DNA from: Bacillus stratosphericus
Lineage (GTDB): Bacteria > Bacillota > Bacilli > Bacillales > Bacillaceae
Length of the DNA stretch: 64,000 nt
Direction of reading: 5' to 3'
Assembly (NCBI RefSeq): GCF_020524495.1
Contig: NZ_JAIVLB010000016.1
Span: 1 to 64,000 of the forward strand
Shown: one piece after another, positions 32,737-41,484 of the stretch
How positions within the stretch are numbered: the stretch's first letter is position 1
Layout of the letters: each line of letters starts with the position of its first letter
Notes under the pieces: generated by a model
The model's database searches: none
The model's input: only the letters and a program-made list of their open reading frames with translations
What the model was told of the DNA's origin: nothing
Program-made: the position numbers and the translations under genes

Positions 32737-33574
32737 TTCTTCTCACCTTCTTTCTTCTCCAACCTTTAATTTCAGTTACTTCATCATCCATTAAACGATT
32801 CTGGAAGCTATTAAAATGAAATGCTGATAAACCAATCACAAGCGCTGATGAAACCCACCCGATAGGATTATGGGCGTAATATAACAAATAGCCATTAAAC
32901 CCCATTGCAAAGGTTAAAATGGCTATTACAGTTAAGTTATAATAAGTTGTCAGTTTGAACTGTTTCTTGAAAGTTTCCTTTGATTTTTTCAACTCGTTTG
33001 TCTCACTCATAATTTCATTATGCCATTCAGCTAGATTGGTAGTTTGGTTTGAATCAACCCTTCCTTGTTCAGAAATGATTGATAAATAATTGATAAAGAG
33101 TGTGAAAACAAAATCTGAAGAATATTTTTCAGCAAAAGTATCAAAGGCTAAACGTTTTTGTTCTGTATTACCAGCCATTAATCTGGCAATCAACTCGTCT
33201 ACATCTTCTTTAAACTCTCCTTTCAATATTTTTTCTGAGTTCCATTTCAAGGAACTAATGACCGTTTGGTTACTATTCATAAGTAAATCAGTCATATTCA
33301 AAATGAATCGATTTCTTTGCACCCTTGCTTCATCGAGATAGTACCGTTGTGCGTTATTTCTCATAATAACCACATAACCATAGACGCTACCTAAAAGGCC
33401 CCCTATTAATGCCAGCCACCAATAATAGAACAAAATCATAACTACTCCAAAACAAACCATGAATGGTACAACTAGCGTGGTAAAGATCTCTTTTTTGCCT
33501 ATCTCCTCACCATACGCTTCTCTGTACGCATTCATTTCATCAATAGTCATGACCTTTTTTTCATATCCAAGCAC
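32726..33574 (-). CDS. TadB-like (type II secretion F) membrane protein
   Basis: 282 residues. Two helices near the start (FMVCFGVVMILFYYWWLALI region), a ~130-residue helical cytosolic domain (residues ~80-205) with HNEIMSETNELKKSKETFKK, then two more helices. This is the four-helix, two-pair layout of T2SS-F/TadB platform proteins. The start is uncertain (GTG 33574 or an internal ATG). It begins 5 bases after the ATPase gene. Confidence 0.55.
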   Translation of the reverse strand: MLGYEKKVMTIDEMNAYREAYGEEIGKKEIFTTLVVPFMVCFGVVMILFYYWWLALIGGLLGSVYGYVVIMRNNAQRYYLDEARVQRNRFILNMTDLLMNSNQTVISSLKWNSEKILKGEFKEDVDELIARLMAGNTEQKRLAFDTFAEKYSSDFVFTLFINYLSIISEQGRVDSNQTTNLAEWHNEIMSETNELKKSKETFKKQFKLTTYYNLTVIAILTFAMGFNGYLLYYAHNPIGWVSSALVIGLSAFHFNSFQNRLMDDEVTEIKGWRRKKVRRSEG

Positions 33575-33579
33575 CTTTA

Positions 33580-34806
33580 TTACGCCCCTTTCGGGAGACC
33601 ATCATAGTCAACACGATATCTTCTAAGATTTCTCAAGAACGTATCTGGCAATTCTCCAATTTCCGAATGGAATTGGTATCCATCAAATTCCTGTTTGTAT
33701 ACAGTTGTGGCCGTTTTATCAGCATTAAAGGCAACGATCTCTTGTAAGTAACGAGTTTCTGTACCATCCTCATGAAGTGCAACATCTGAATGAATACCGA
33801 AATCTAGATAAGTATAGATATTTTTTAGGAATGTTTCATCATTCACATGATATTTTTCTTTTGCCATTCCTAACAAACGATCAGGCTGAGCACGCGCATC
33901 GAAAGCATGAAGTGTGGTTGAAATCCTATGTCCTGTTAATAAAGCTTGATACATCTGATAGACTTCAGGCCCAACGACTTCCGCAACCATTAACCAATCA
34001 ATATCAGATCTCAATGATGCTTTTTGAATTAATTGATCAATTGGTGCATTTTCATTCGCAATCCAATAGAAGATGTTTTTATGTGGAAATGTCTCTTTTG
34101 CATACATGTCCTTATTCGTTTCAATAATATTAATTCGCTCTGTATCTCTAATAAAATCAATATAAAGTTTTTGTAATGTTGTCTTCCCAGCACCTGCTTC
34201 ACCAGAAAATGTGATACTTGATTTTGTCAAAGCCATGGCTCTTAATAATTTTGCAACATATTCTTTTGCAACGTTGGTAAAGTTGTTTTTATTAAGAATC
34301 AGGCCAGGCTTTGAAATTCTTATCGCAAATGTTTCACCGTCTGTAGCAACACTTGAATCAACCATATTGACCCGTAATCGATTCAAACTTGTGTTAACTA
34401 TTGGGCGTTGAGGCGTTAATTCAGTCTGAGTAGTTGAGTTGATTTTTGCTATAATCTTTTTAGCAGCTTCCGTTTCTAATTCAATTGAGTAAGTCTTAAA
34501 TCCATTTCCCTTAACCCATAATTGTGTACCATCATATCCAATGTCTGTTACATCGGAGTTTTTTCGAATTTTATCAATTACGCCAAGACCAACCAACTCA
34601 CTCATAATATAATCTAGGTCATTTGATAAATCTTGTTCAGGAATGATGTTTTTCAAATGTTCTTCAAGAAGACCTCGAAGAGTATCTTTAGACTCTTCCT
34701 CAACAAATGCATTATGAAAAATTTCTGAGTGATTAGACATAAAATACTCTTCTATTTTTAAAATCGTGTCCTCTGAAATTTCAGATTTGGTTAAAGTTGT
34801 ACTCAA
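33580..34806 (-). CDS. VirB11/CpaF-type secretion ATPase
   Basis: 408 residues from TTG 34806 (AAGGAGGG upstream). RISKPGLILNKNNF, Walker A SGEAGAGKTTLQK, the Asp box (NIIETNKDMY), Walker B/Glu region (DWLMVAEVVGPEVYQMYQAL) and the His box (GHRISTTLHA) are those of VirB11/CpaF ATPases. In company with TadB/TadC-like proteins it is more likely a Tad-type pilus motor than a classical VirB11. Such ATPases are usually missing from minimal Gram-positive T4SS. Confidence 0.9.
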   Translation of the reverse strand: MSTTLTKSEISEDTILKIEEYFMSNHSEIFHNAFVEEESKDTLRGLLEEHLKNIIPEQDLSNDLDYIMSELVGLGVIDKIRKNSDVTDIGYDGTQLWVKGNGFKTYSIELETEAAKKIIAKINSTTQTELTPQRPIVNTSLNRLRVNMVDSSVATDGETFAIRISKPGLILNKNNFTNVAKEYVAKLLRAMALTKSSITFSGEAGAGKTTLQKLYIDFIRDTERINIIETNKDMYAKETFPHKNIFYWIANENAPIDQLIQKASLRSDIDWLMVAEVVGPEVYQMYQALLTGHRISTTLHAFDARAQPDRLLGMAKEKYHVNDETFLKNIYTYLDFGIHSDVALHEDGTETRYLQEIVAFNADKTATTVYKQEFDGYQFHSEIGELPDTFLRNLRRYRVDYDGLPKGA

Positions 34807-34818
34807 CCTATTCCCTCC

Positions 34819-35190
34819 TTATGTTTTGTCCGTTGCAAAGACAATTTTAAAAGGTGATCCTTTATCATCGACCACCTTTACTTTAATCGCCTTATAAAAT
34901 CCATCTGTCGTTTTGAGATATGAGAAGGCAAAGTTTTTTACCTTTCCAGGCTGATTTTTATTGATAATCCTCTTAAAGTCCTTCTCAAATCCTGATTCAA
35001 CAATGATTACTTTTTCTTCATCAACACGAATACTTTTGTCTAAGTTCTGCGTTGCAGCTATCTGCGCAGCATCCTGCATTTCTTTCGTTAAATCGTTATA
35101 ATGACTGCTGTTCATTGTCTGATAGACAATATAAGCAATCAAAATAAAGCCAAATACCAACAATGTCATCCATTTTGGAAAATGTCTCAT
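34819..35190 (-). CDS. Bitopic pilus-associated-type protein
   Basis: 123 residues. One N-terminal transmembrane helix (about 8-24) and an external domain starting NDLTKEMQDAAQIAATQNLD, then VDEEKVIIVESGFEKDFKRI. The A-A-Q-I-A-A-T-Q-N-L-D segment and Lys/Glu-rich follow-on are seen in proteins encoded beside Tad-like ATPases in Firmicutes. Precise function unknown. Confidence 0.5.
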   Translation of the reverse strand: MRHFPKWMTLLVFGFILIAYIVYQTMNSSHYNDLTKEMQDAAQIAATQNLDKSIRVDEEKVIIVESGFEKDFKRIINKNQPGKVKNFAFSYLKTTDGFYKAIKVKVVDDKGSPFKIVFATDKT

Positions 35191-35219
35191 ATAAGACTCC
35201 TTTCAATCACATAACCTAC

Positions 35220-35402
35220 CTACAAAACTTTATATAGCACTAGACTTAAAGCCATTAGACCAGTTAAAGACGAATATACGTTATAAAGTATCTTGTCCTT
35301 CTTTACTTTAGCAAGCTTAATTCTCATAAATAGTGTGAGTAAGAAAAGAACAGCTGCGGCTCCAATAATTACTGGATAATAGTTTTGGACTAAGTTAAAC
35401 AT
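35220..35402 (-). CDS. Small two-helix membrane protein
   Basis: 60 residues, two hydrophobic segments (about 10-27 and 43-58) joined by a Lys-rich loop (KLAKVKKDKI). It sits between two other membrane-associated genes of the cluster with short spacers. Function unknown. Confidence 0.5.
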   Translation of the reverse strand: MFNLVQNYYPVIIGAAAVLFLLTLFMRIKLAKVKKDKILYNVYSSLTGLMALSLVLYKVL

Positions 35403-35427
35403 TCAATCTTCCTCCTAATAAGTAAGT

Positions 35428-36237
35428 TTAATTATTTTGGTTCGATTTAGTGGTATGCATTGACATCAATGCCAATTTCATTAACCAGTAGATAAATAGT
35501 AACTGTGTTACTAGTATCCATATCTTTGTGGTGTCCTGTATTTCGATTTCTTCCATGAAAGGAATGAATACACCCTCTTTGCTTAAAACTGTTAAAGAAC
35601 CAATAAAAGGATATAAAAAAAGGACAATTAGGCATTTTCTCAGTGGTTGGCCCATGTCCTTTTTAAACTGCTTAAATTGTTTGTTAAACGTGGCTTTTCG
35701 CCATAGGTGCTTTAGAGTCTTAAACCGTTCATACCATTTGTCATATTTGAACTTTGGTTTAAACAATTTCTCAAATAAGTTTTTTCTTGTATTCTCTTCT
35801 CTTTGATCTAAAACTTCAAGATCCTGAAGTAATTCTCTAGTAATTAACCACACTTTTCTTTTTTGAAACCAATTTTTCGCTTGACTATTCACGTATGCTC
35901 TGGCTAATAGAATAGATTTTGTGAAATCACTTTGATCAGTAAACATTGGAACGAAAATTCGTTTCTTTCTATCTACTTTCAGTTCGCTAACGGTGTATGT
36001 GCAAGACTCAAATGGATATTTTTCCTCCAAATAACAATCTATAACCTGATATTGCGAATTTAAGGGAAGCTGACAGTGATCATACCTTTCAATAATCTCG
36101 TAACCTTCCTTCTCTAGAAAGACCTTAACTCGTTTATAGTAATTACTGTTCTCCTCTGAGGACCAATTAATCAATCTTGCATCTAATGGTCTATCCTGCA
36201 CTTTGCTATCTAATGATTTAATTGATTCATTATCCAT
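35428..36237 (-). CDS. Membrane protein with large cytosolic N-terminal domain
   Basis: 269 residues from ATG 36237 (AAAGTGGA upstream); an earlier TTG at 36252 lacks a site. The N-terminal ~190 residues are charged and soluble (for example YTVSELKVDRKKRIFVPMFT), and two transmembrane helices follow (about 200-220 and 240-258). It overlaps the all-alpha protein gene by 8 bases. The overlap suggests they act together at the membrane. Confidence 0.55.
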   Translation of the reverse strand: MDNESIKSLDSKVQDRPLDARLINWSSEENSNYYKRVKVFLEKEGYEIIERYDHCQLPLNSQYQVIDCYLEEKYPFESCTYTVSELKVDRKKRIFVPMFTDQSDFTKSILLARAYVNSQAKNWFQKRKVWLITRELLQDLEVLDQREENTRKNLFEKLFKPKFKYDKWYERFKTLKHLWRKATFNKQFKQFKKDMGQPLRKCLIVLFLYPFIGSLTVLSKEGVFIPFMEEIEIQDTTKIWILVTQLLFIYWLMKLALMSMHTTKSNQNN

Positions 36238-36874
36238 TTGTTCCACTTTCAATCGACTCTTCTATCAACTTAGCATTTCTAATTTTAAATTCAGTTTCTT
36301 CCCAATTCCAATCATCATGAGCCATACGATCAGCTGCTTGCTGCGCTGCTTCATCCAGATCTGGATCATTTACACCCTCAAAGTCTCCTGTCACCGTAAC
36401 TGTTGTTGTGAAGTGCTGCGTTATGTCTAATTCAACTTCAAACGTCTTTGTATTCAAATATGAGTTGATTTTTGAGATAAGTCCATATACTAATGCTGAT
36501 TTCGTAACTTGACCAAGATTAAGAATACATTTTTCATAAAGATCTCTGGCTGGATGCCCTTTGTGTAAAGTCATGATTTTTTGATCAAGACTGATGACAT
36601 TTTCTGATGTAGTTTGTTTTAAAAATTCCAATAAACTATGAACATTCTGATCCTCAGAAGAGAACTCACTAGTGAACAGAAAAAGAAGTGATTTTAAAAG
36701 CATTGACTCTTGTTCAAAAAAGGCATCCTTTTTTACATAAGGATTTTTAGTTCCAACTATAACGTTTGTAATTTCATTTACATCTAATTCACTGTCAATT
36801 TGATTGAATGATGTTCCTGGGAAGTTCTCACGAATCTTTTTCATATAATTTTTAATATGGCCTGATGTTTTCAA
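36230..36874 (-). CDS. Stand-alone protein resembling the all-alpha domain of VirD4
   Basis: 214 residues from TTG 36874. NPYVKKDAFFEQESMLLKSL, LLEFLKQTT and LHKGHPARDLYEKCILNLGQ line up in order with NPFGYVRK, KKDIWYNAQLGLLKALILYA, VLDFLQEFD and LDARHPARRAYELGFKKSQE of the VirD4 protein at 20745. That part of VirD4 is the all-alpha domain inserted between Walker A and B, used for relaxosome recognition. Here it is a separate protein with an Asp-rich tail, next to a motor-like protein lacking this insertion. Confidence 0.6.
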   Translation of the reverse strand: MKTSGHIKNYMKKIRENFPGTSFNQIDSELDVNEITNVIVGTKNPYVKKDAFFEQESMLLKSLLFLFTSEFSSEDQNVHSLLEFLKQTTSENVISLDQKIMTLHKGHPARDLYEKCILNLGQVTKSALVYGLISKINSYLNTKTFEVELDITQHFTTTVTVTGDFEGVNDPDLDEAAQQAADRMAHDDWNWEETEFKIRNAKLIEESIESGTNG

Positions 36875-36904
36875 AATAACTCCAACCCTTCTCTTTTATA
36901 ATAG

Positions 36905-36928
36905 AAAAAGGGCCTATATTTAGGCTCC
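36905..36928 (-). terminator. Intrinsic terminator inside the conjugation cluster
   Basis: Minus-strand GCCTA-AATA-TAGGC stem followed by CC and T5, between the two VirD4-like part genes. Confidence 0.7.
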
Positions 36929-36940
36929 TTGGTCTTTCAA

Positions 36941-37540
36941 TTAGCATTCAATTGGAATAAAATTAGCGTATTTCGCCTGATCTAGCCTATTGATGTCTGA
37001 TACAGCTGCATGAATTTTTGTAATCTCAGAAGGCATAACTTCAATTGGCATGCTATTTACCACTCGATATTGATCATCGATAAATACATTCATTTTGATT
37101 TTTTCAGCAAACGCTTTTTGGTGCATCTTAAAAACTAGCATCTGTAATTTTTCATAAAAGTCATGATCCAGCAAACTTAGATGTAACATTGTATTCTTTT
37201 GAACAGCTTTTATCAAATGATCATTAAGCTCACGTTCATCATGATGACCATTTAATATTTTATATCCCCTTTCTTTTAAAACAGCTATTTCATCTGTATA
37301 TTCATCAAGAGGATTGATAATTAGTTTAAAATCATCGGTATCATTCAGCAAACATAATTTTAATTTAGTTGTTTTACCAATTACACCATGAAACAACAAG
37401 TGTTGTTTCGGGAATAAATGATAGCCCTTACCACTGCCGGATGTTCCTAAAATAATTTTATTTCTATCAGGTATTTCTCTTTTTGGATCAAAGAAACCAT
37501 TAAATGGTATTTCTGGTTTAATCTCATGCACCCTTTTCAT
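36941..37540 (-). CDS. VirD4-like motor domain lacking the all-alpha insertion
   Basis: 199 residues. RNKIILGTSGSGKGYHLFP is a Walker A segment equivalent to RNVAVAGGPGSSKTQSFV in VirD4; INPLDEYTDEIAVLKERGYK parallels TDPKGEVYEKTAKIKEAQGY; MLHLSLLDHDFYEKLQMLVF then KMNVFIDDQYRVV parallels the VirD4 strand and helix before Walker B. Walker B is degenerate (FIDDQ instead of ILDEF). The all-alpha region missing here is encoded by the next gene. It may be a split paralogue of the coupling protein or a VirB4-like fragment. Confidence 0.6.
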   Translation of the reverse strand: MKRVHEIKPEIPFNGFFDPKREIPDRNKIILGTSGSGKGYHLFPKQHLLFHGVIGKTTKLKLCLLNDTDDFKLIINPLDEYTDEIAVLKERGYKILNGHHDERELNDHLIKAVQKNTMLHLSLLDHDFYEKLQMLVFKMHQKAFAEKIKMNVFIDDQYRVVNSMPIEVMPSEITKIHAAVSDINRLDQAKYANFIPIEC

Positions 37541-37585
37541 ATATACCCAACCCTTCTCTTTATCTTTTTTTTGATACTGTATGGT

Positions 37586-37861
37586 TTAGTCTTGAAACGT
37601 TAAATCTTCGGCTAAAACTTCAATTTTTTTTAGAACATCAGTATTTTTTTTTGATTCTAGCCATTCAATAAGATCCGACAATATCAAATGGTCTGGTTTA
37701 ACTTGGTTGTATACAGAGACACAGACAGTAACACCCTTTTTTCCTAATGCACCAAAGATGTTATAGTGTGCACCAGGAGAGCCGATTTTCTCCATATCAT
37801 GATATATTGACTGAACCATATTCAAAAGTTGATTCTCATTACTTTTTGATCCATTGTTCAT
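37586..37861 (-). CDS. Hypothetical 91-residue protein
   Basis: Soluble, starts MNNGSKSNENQLLNMVQSIY. The middle (NIFGALGKKGVTVCVSVYNQ) looks like a beta strand after a loop. Its start overlaps the end of the surface-protein gene by 23 bases. No family recognised. Confidence 0.5.
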   Translation of the reverse strand: MNNGSKSNENQLLNMVQSIYHDMEKIGSPGAHYNIFGALGKKGVTVCVSVYNQVKPDHLILSDLIEWLESKKNTDVLKKIEVLAEDLTFQD

Positions 37862-40385
37862 CTTTGCTTGTCCACCCTTTCGGCAACCCTTCAGGAAAAG
37901 GATTGTCTAAGCTAATTGGCTTCATTAACACAGCATCTTCCTTGATGCTCTTGGAGTCCATATGCGCGATCATATGAGCATAAACATTGAGGTTATGGTT
38001 CACAACAAAACTCACCTGGTTCACGCCAATCGCTTTAGTTGATTCAAAGGTAAACTTGTAATCACCGATGTCACCCCAAATTGGAAGGTAAAACTTCCTT
38101 TCTCCATTTATTAATTCGTGTTTGATACGTTTATCTTTCTTCCGTACCTGTTCATCTGTAAACAATGAACCTGTTTGTTTTTCAACATTGACATGCTGTA
38201 ATTCGTAGGTGTTAGAGATCGTTGTACTATTCCCACTTTTAGTGGCTGCACCTTTAGTTTTTTCTAAGGGAACAGACGCGATCTTATTTTTAACTGGATA
38301 ATCAATATAACTCTTGTCAACGATAGATGTTGGTGTTTTCATCAATAATTCCACGTCATCGGACCATGTACTGATCTCATTTTTATAATTGATGTTCACT
38401 GGCATTTCAAAACCATAGCCTGTTCGCATTTTTGACAAGGGTTTTAGAGGAATAGAAAGTGTTTCATAATAAAGCTTCATGTCCTTGTTGATTTCTCTTT
38501 CTGTCATGACCACGCCTTTATATTCAAGGCTAGTCGCGTTGGCCGCATTCACTGTAACTTTCTTCTGGCTGGCTGCATATCCGTCTGTTGTAAGCGCAGC
38601 AGTCTTAGTAGCAATATCAAAAGCATTCTTGTTAAAGCCTTCGAGCTTCACTGTATACGCCTTTTTCTTATTTACTACAAGATCCGTTGCCGGAATTTTC
38701 ATTTCTGTTTTAGTTGGCAAGCTCTTTGCCGTATATTCCTTTGTTGCCACTACCTTTTTCCCTTGATAGATGGAAAGCTTGATTTTTTCCTTACTCATGT
38801 CATTTACGCTATCAGGGTATACATTGACCCTATCAAGGTTAATCTTCACTGGCAGCCCCTTAGATGCAAGCTCAGTGTATATCTGGATCTTCTTCATACT
38901 GGCCTTGATCAGAGGCACGTCATAATAAAAAGTGATTACAATATCTTTGCTTCCGATCTCCCCTTTTTGGACGGTAGTGGAAACTGGTCGATAAGTGTAA
39001 TCACCTTTCTTTAAATCCTTCTTCGGTTTGTAACTATATTTTGAGCCCCTTACATACAAGTCTGACTCAGTTTTAATAACGCGATCATCCCTTGCATCAA
39101 CATGCTTGACTGTCACTTTACGCTGCAAGTTGTAATAAAACTTTACTGTCACGTCCTTATTACCCAGCACCCCTTTTTTTGTCTTTTTATCAACAGGAAT
39201 GTACTTGTCACCGTTGTCGGTGATAGAGCTTTTCGGATCAAAGGAATATTCTGTACCAATATTCCTTGTGTATTTCTCTTCTTTTAGAAGGTTGTTGTTG
39301 TGTTTATCGATATGCTGCACTGTAATTTTCTTTTGTCTAACTTCAAATTTTGCTTTGAATGAAGTAGTATTGTTTGGGTCTGTAAACAGTTCTCCAAACC
39401 CTAATACTTGATAATTCCCACCATTAGGAATCGCAATCAGTGGTCGAAAAATCTTCAAGCCACTTTTTAAATCACCCGTATTATAATTTAACGCCTTGTC
39501 TAAAGGTGCTTCTAAATGAATTTTTTGCCCCCCATGTACTTTCATTGGTCCACCTGTTATTTTTTTACCTGTAGATTCATTCACAATTGTGATACCTGAA
39601 GGAACTTTAATTAGAGTATGATTCTTTTCAGATGTCTTAAAAGTAGTCGTTTGTGAAACTTGTTTATTCCCCTTTACGCTTACATTTAAATCCCTATCAC
39701 TAAATTTTATACTTCTATCTAAACTTTCACCATTTACAACCAAATCCCATAGTTTGTCATAATTCGGAAGGCTCTTTCCAGAACTACCACCAGAATATAA
39801 TCGATCTAAAATCAAAGATGTAGTAACAACACCCTCTTTTTTGTCTTTGAATATATTTTCATCTCCTCCCCACCCATAGTACAATGCCCTTTGTACTCTC
39901 TCGTCGTCATACGGTGTTGGCTCTTTATACTTAGAACCTGTCGGCGGTGACGCTTTAGAATGTTGAAAACAATAAGCCTGTTTCCCATCTACTCTAAAGT
40001 CTCCTACAATTGAACCACGATAAGAGATCGCTCCTTTATATTCAATTTTGGGAGCCGCTGCCTTCGCTTTGACTGGCTTTAAAAAAGAAAAAATGGAAGC
40101 AATCACCCCTTGTTTATGATCAAGGTCGCTTTCCATTAATAGTTCTTGATTTGTATCTCCTTTTTCAATCAATCCGTTAAGCGTTGCTTTGACACGTTCC
40201 CCATCAACTAGCATATAGAGAACTTCGTCATTCATTTCTAGGAATCCATCATGATTAATCCCAAAAGTCTTTATTCCTTCACCTTCTGTGTGAGAAGAAG
40301 GTAAATATCCTGTAATCATACTCAAAAGCATGATTACAATTACCGTTAAAAGTTTTCGTTTTCCTAGCGACGCTTTATTTTTCAT
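37839..40385 (-). CDS. Large surface protein with thioester-type domain and MucBP repeats
   Basis: 848 residues from ATG 40385 (GAGAGGTGTCGAA upstream). Signal peptide, then a domain with KQAYCFQHSKASPPTGSKY and VQRALYYGWGGDENIF, the Cys and Gly-rich pattern of thioester adhesin domains; the usual downstream TQ-x-A motif is not obvious, so bond formation is uncertain. Two MucBP-type repeats (ITVQHIDKHNNNLLKEEKY and VTVKHVDARDDRVIKTESDL) follow, then Ig-like stretches. No LPXTG or C-terminal membrane anchor is visible. It probably promotes donor-recipient contact. Confidence 0.7.
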   Translation of the reverse strand: MKNKASLGKRKLLTVIVIMLLSMITGYLPSSHTEGEGIKTFGINHDGFLEMNDEVLYMLVDGERVKATLNGLIEKGDTNQELLMESDLDHKQGVIASIFSFLKPVKAKAAAPKIEYKGAISYRGSIVGDFRVDGKQAYCFQHSKASPPTGSKYKEPTPYDDERVQRALYYGWGGDENIFKDKKEGVVTTSLILDRLYSGGSSGKSLPNYDKLWDLVVNGESLDRSIKFSDRDLNVSVKGNKQVSQTTTFKTSEKNHTLIKVPSGITIVNESTGKKITGGPMKVHGGQKIHLEAPLDKALNYNTGDLKSGLKIFRPLIAIPNGGNYQVLGFGELFTDPNNTTSFKAKFEVRQKKITVQHIDKHNNNLLKEEKYTRNIGTEYSFDPKSSITDNGDKYIPVDKKTKKGVLGNKDVTVKFYYNLQRKVTVKHVDARDDRVIKTESDLYVRGSKYSYKPKKDLKKGDYTYRPVSTTVQKGEIGSKDIVITFYYDVPLIKASMKKIQIYTELASKGLPVKINLDRVNVYPDSVNDMSKEKIKLSIYQGKKVVATKEYTAKSLPTKTEMKIPATDLVVNKKKAYTVKLEGFNKNAFDIATKTAALTTDGYAASQKKVTVNAANATSLEYKGVVMTEREINKDMKLYYETLSIPLKPLSKMRTGYGFEMPVNINYKNEISTWSDDVELLMKTPTSIVDKSYIDYPVKNKIASVPLEKTKGAATKSGNSTTISNTYELQHVNVEKQTGSLFTDEQVRKKDKRIKHELINGERKFYLPIWGDIGDYKFTFESTKAIGVNQVSFVVNHNLNVYAHMIAHMDSKSIKEDAVLMKPISLDNPFPEGLPKGWTSKDEQWIKK

Positions 40386-40411
40386 TTCGACACCTCTCAT
40401 TTTTTCAAAAT

Positions 40412-40441
40412 AAAAAAGGCATCCATTTTAGAATGCCTTTT
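40412..40441 (-). terminator. Intrinsic terminator near the head of the conjugation cluster
   Basis: Minus-strand AAAAGGCAT/ATGCCTTTT stem with T6, between the Lys-rich exported protein gene and the surface-protein gene. Confidence 0.8.
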
Positions 40442-40449
40442 GATCACTT

Positions 40450-41484
40450 TTATTTATTCAATTTGTCCCATGGCACACCATCAAGATCATTCATATCAAA
40501 TTTATATTTTTTGTATGTTGCGCCCGACTCCCCACTACCACCATGATTCTTGATATTTCCTTCACCTGTTTTAATACCAGATGTAGTGGTTCCTCCATTG
40601 TTTTTTGGCTTTGGTTTAGGTTTTGCGCTTGATTTTGGTTTAGTAGTTACACCTGAATTATTGGAATTATTTCTTTTGTAACCTGTTGAATTATTTAATT
40701 TTTGATTATAGCTCTTTTGGTCCTTAGAACTTTGATTGGTACCACCCACAGAAGAAGAGTAATTATTATTGTTATTTACTTTTTTATTGCTGCTGTGAGT
40801 TTGAACTTCGCTTTTTCCTGTTACACCTTGATTATTTTTCTCGTTGCTAGTCACAATGTTTTTATTTTCAACTTTAGTTGTTGATTTGGCATGATTTTTT
40901 TCAAGGTTTGCTAATTCCTCTTGCATTTCTTTCTTTAATTTTAGATTCTTAATTTTGCTGATTTCCTTTTTAACAAGATCAATATCCTTTTCAGATTTCA
41001 CGCCTTTTAAAGCTTTAGTTGATTTTTCGAGTGCTTTTTGCTGTTCAGATAGACTTTTTAAGAATTTAGTTTCTTTCTTAACAAAATTCTTATCATTGAT
41101 AGCAGCAAGTGCTTTTTCCAGGGAACTAATTTGTTTCTTTGTAACACCTGATTTAAGAACACCTTTTTTGTTAGATACACTATCTAATTCTTTTGAGTAT
41201 TTCATTTTACTATCTGCTTGTGCAATTTCAGCAAACAAAGATTTTTTTTTCGTCTTGTCGGTGACTAACTCCGTTTTCTCCGTAGCATCCAAAAGATTCT
41301 TTTCATTCAAACTTTTGTTTAAGTTACGTACAGCAGCAATAGCTTCTTTAAAATGATTAGATTCTTTGGCTTCAACTTTAGCAAGTTCTTTGGCTTCTGC
41401 TTGCTTATTGTATACATAAGATCCGCCTAAACCGCCTACAGTAATAGTCGCTATTGCAATTCCAGCAATAATTTTCTTTTTCAT
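40450..41484 (-). CDS. Exported Lys-rich coiled-coil protein
   Basis: 344 residues. Signal-like start (MKKKIIAGIAIATITVGGLG), helical Lys/Glu-rich region (residues ~30-200), then a low-complexity Asn/Ser/Gly/Lys tail (SAKPKPKPKNNGGTTTSGIK) suited to the cell wall, ending in a short conserved-looking FDMNDLDGVPWDKLNK. AAAGGGGGA precedes ATG 41484. First gene of the conjugation cluster and followed by a terminator. Role unknown; wall-spanning helper for mating is a guess. Confidence 0.6.
   Translation of the reverse strand: MKKKIIAGIAIATITVGGLGGSYVYNKQAEAKELAKVEAKESNHFKEAIAAVRNLNKSLNEKNLLDATEKTELVTDKTKKKSLFAEIAQADSKMKYSKELDSVSNKKGVLKSGVTKKQISSLEKALAAINDKNFVKKETKFLKSLSEQQKALEKSTKALKGVKSEKDIDLVKKEISKIKNLKLKKEMQEELANLEKNHAKSTTKVENKNIVTSNEKNNQGVTGKSEVQTHSSNKKVNNNNNYSSSVGGTNQSSKDQKSYNQKLNNSTGYKRNNSNNSGVTTKPKSSAKPKPKPKNNGGTTTSGIKTGEGNIKNHGGSGESGATYKKYKFDMNDLDGVPWDKLNK

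Noticed and set aside
38479-39411. Several plus-strand ORFs opposite the surface protein
   Set aside because: Hydrophobic shadow frames of a well-supported minus-strand gene; no starts or ribosome sites.
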